A program made the translations under genes and the position numbers. From contig JAOZSM010000007.1 of NCBI GenBank assembly GCA_029939675.1, forward strand, positions 1,448 to 33,552: a stretch of 32,105 nucleotides of DNA. The letters are read 5' to 3'. This DNA is from Fidelibacterota bacterium. GTDB lineage: Bacteria; Fidelibacterota; UBA8477; JABMPR01. Every line of letters starts with the position of its first letter. Position 1 is the stretch's first letter. Under the pieces are notes generated by a model. The model did not search any database. It worked only from the letters and a program-made list of their open reading frames with translations, and was not told where the DNA came from. Shown in pieces: positions 32,063 to 32,105 of the stretch.

Positions 32063-32105
32063 ATGATTACTAAATTTATTACCAAAATATTCGGGACCAG
32101 TTCCC
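32063..32105 (+). CDS. secA: Probable start of preprotein translocase ATPase SecA (partial)
   Basis: The last 43 bases read ATG ATT ACT AAA TTT ATT ACC AAA ATA TTC GGG ACC AGT TCC, i.e. MITKFITKIFGTSS. This closely resembles SecA N-termini of the type M..KLLTKIFGS(K/R)NDRE. No strong Shine-Dalgarno lies just upstream, and only 14 codons are visible, so the call rests on a short motif. Confidence 0.5.
   Translation, partial: MITKFITKIFGTSS

Overview
The window looks like a chromosomal segment of a Gram-negative bacterium of the FCB superphylum. Likely lineages are Marinimicrobia (Neomarinimicrobiota), Calditrichota or Ignavibacteriota. Four intact proteins, plus one remnant, end in type IX secretion (T9SS) or FlgD-like C-terminal sorting domains; three of the intact ones carry the 'NPFNPxTTI' linker typical of these groups. 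A PorV/PorQ-family protein, two TonB-dependent receptors with carboxypeptidase-regulatory N-domains, and two membrane-bound propeller/Y_Y_Y/HTH regulators point the same way. The lineage is inferred from protein style only; no marker gene was compared.

Layout. (1) 1-2087 (-): start of a TonB-dependent receptor with a consensus sigma70-type promoter and two CRP/FNR-like palindromes upstream. (2) 2661-3971 (+): trhP (yegQ), U32-family tRNA hydroxylation protein. (3) 3972-4822: a repeat-rich stretch with nested inverted-repeat elements, then the out-of-frame remnant of a T9SS beta-helix gene. (4) 4952-7996 (+): propeller regulator 1. (5) 8064-14733 (-): a tightly packed run of TonB receptor, T9SS surface protein and PorV/PorQ-like protein; the 5' end of the last gene is built of dispersed repeats. 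(6) 14943-15249: a composite inverted-repeat cassette. (7) 15328-21676 (+): housekeeping and metabolism: PhoH-family ATPase, thiolase, 3-hydroxyacyl-CoA dehydrogenase, acyl-CoA dehydrogenase, leucine-type dehydrogenase, NusB, closed by a strong hairpin terminator. (8) 21768-31575 (-): an exoprotein cluster: propeller regulator 2, a 13-repeat LVIVD protein, an internally duplicated beta-helix protein, a BPL_N/glutamine-amidotransferase-like exoprotein, and perhaps a 33-aa membrane peptide. (9) 31720-31971: a second copy of the short inverted-repeat element. (10) 32063 to the right edge: probably the start of secA.

How the parts fit. The two regulators are paralogues that carry a sensor ectodomain, one membrane helix and a DNA-binding domain on one chain, with no kinase domain. 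Each lies next to T9SS beta-helix or propeller genes, or a relic of one. The two large cargo genes next to regulator 2 have homologous promoters (38 of 50 bases identical, no gaps) with tandem GTAAAG-type half-sites 11 bp apart. The most testable new idea is a surface-sensing regulon in which a membrane-tethered HTH protein directly controls T9SS cargo. The second theme is a dense population of small nested palindromic repeats that have reshaped gene starts, notably those of the PorV-like and PhoH ORFs.
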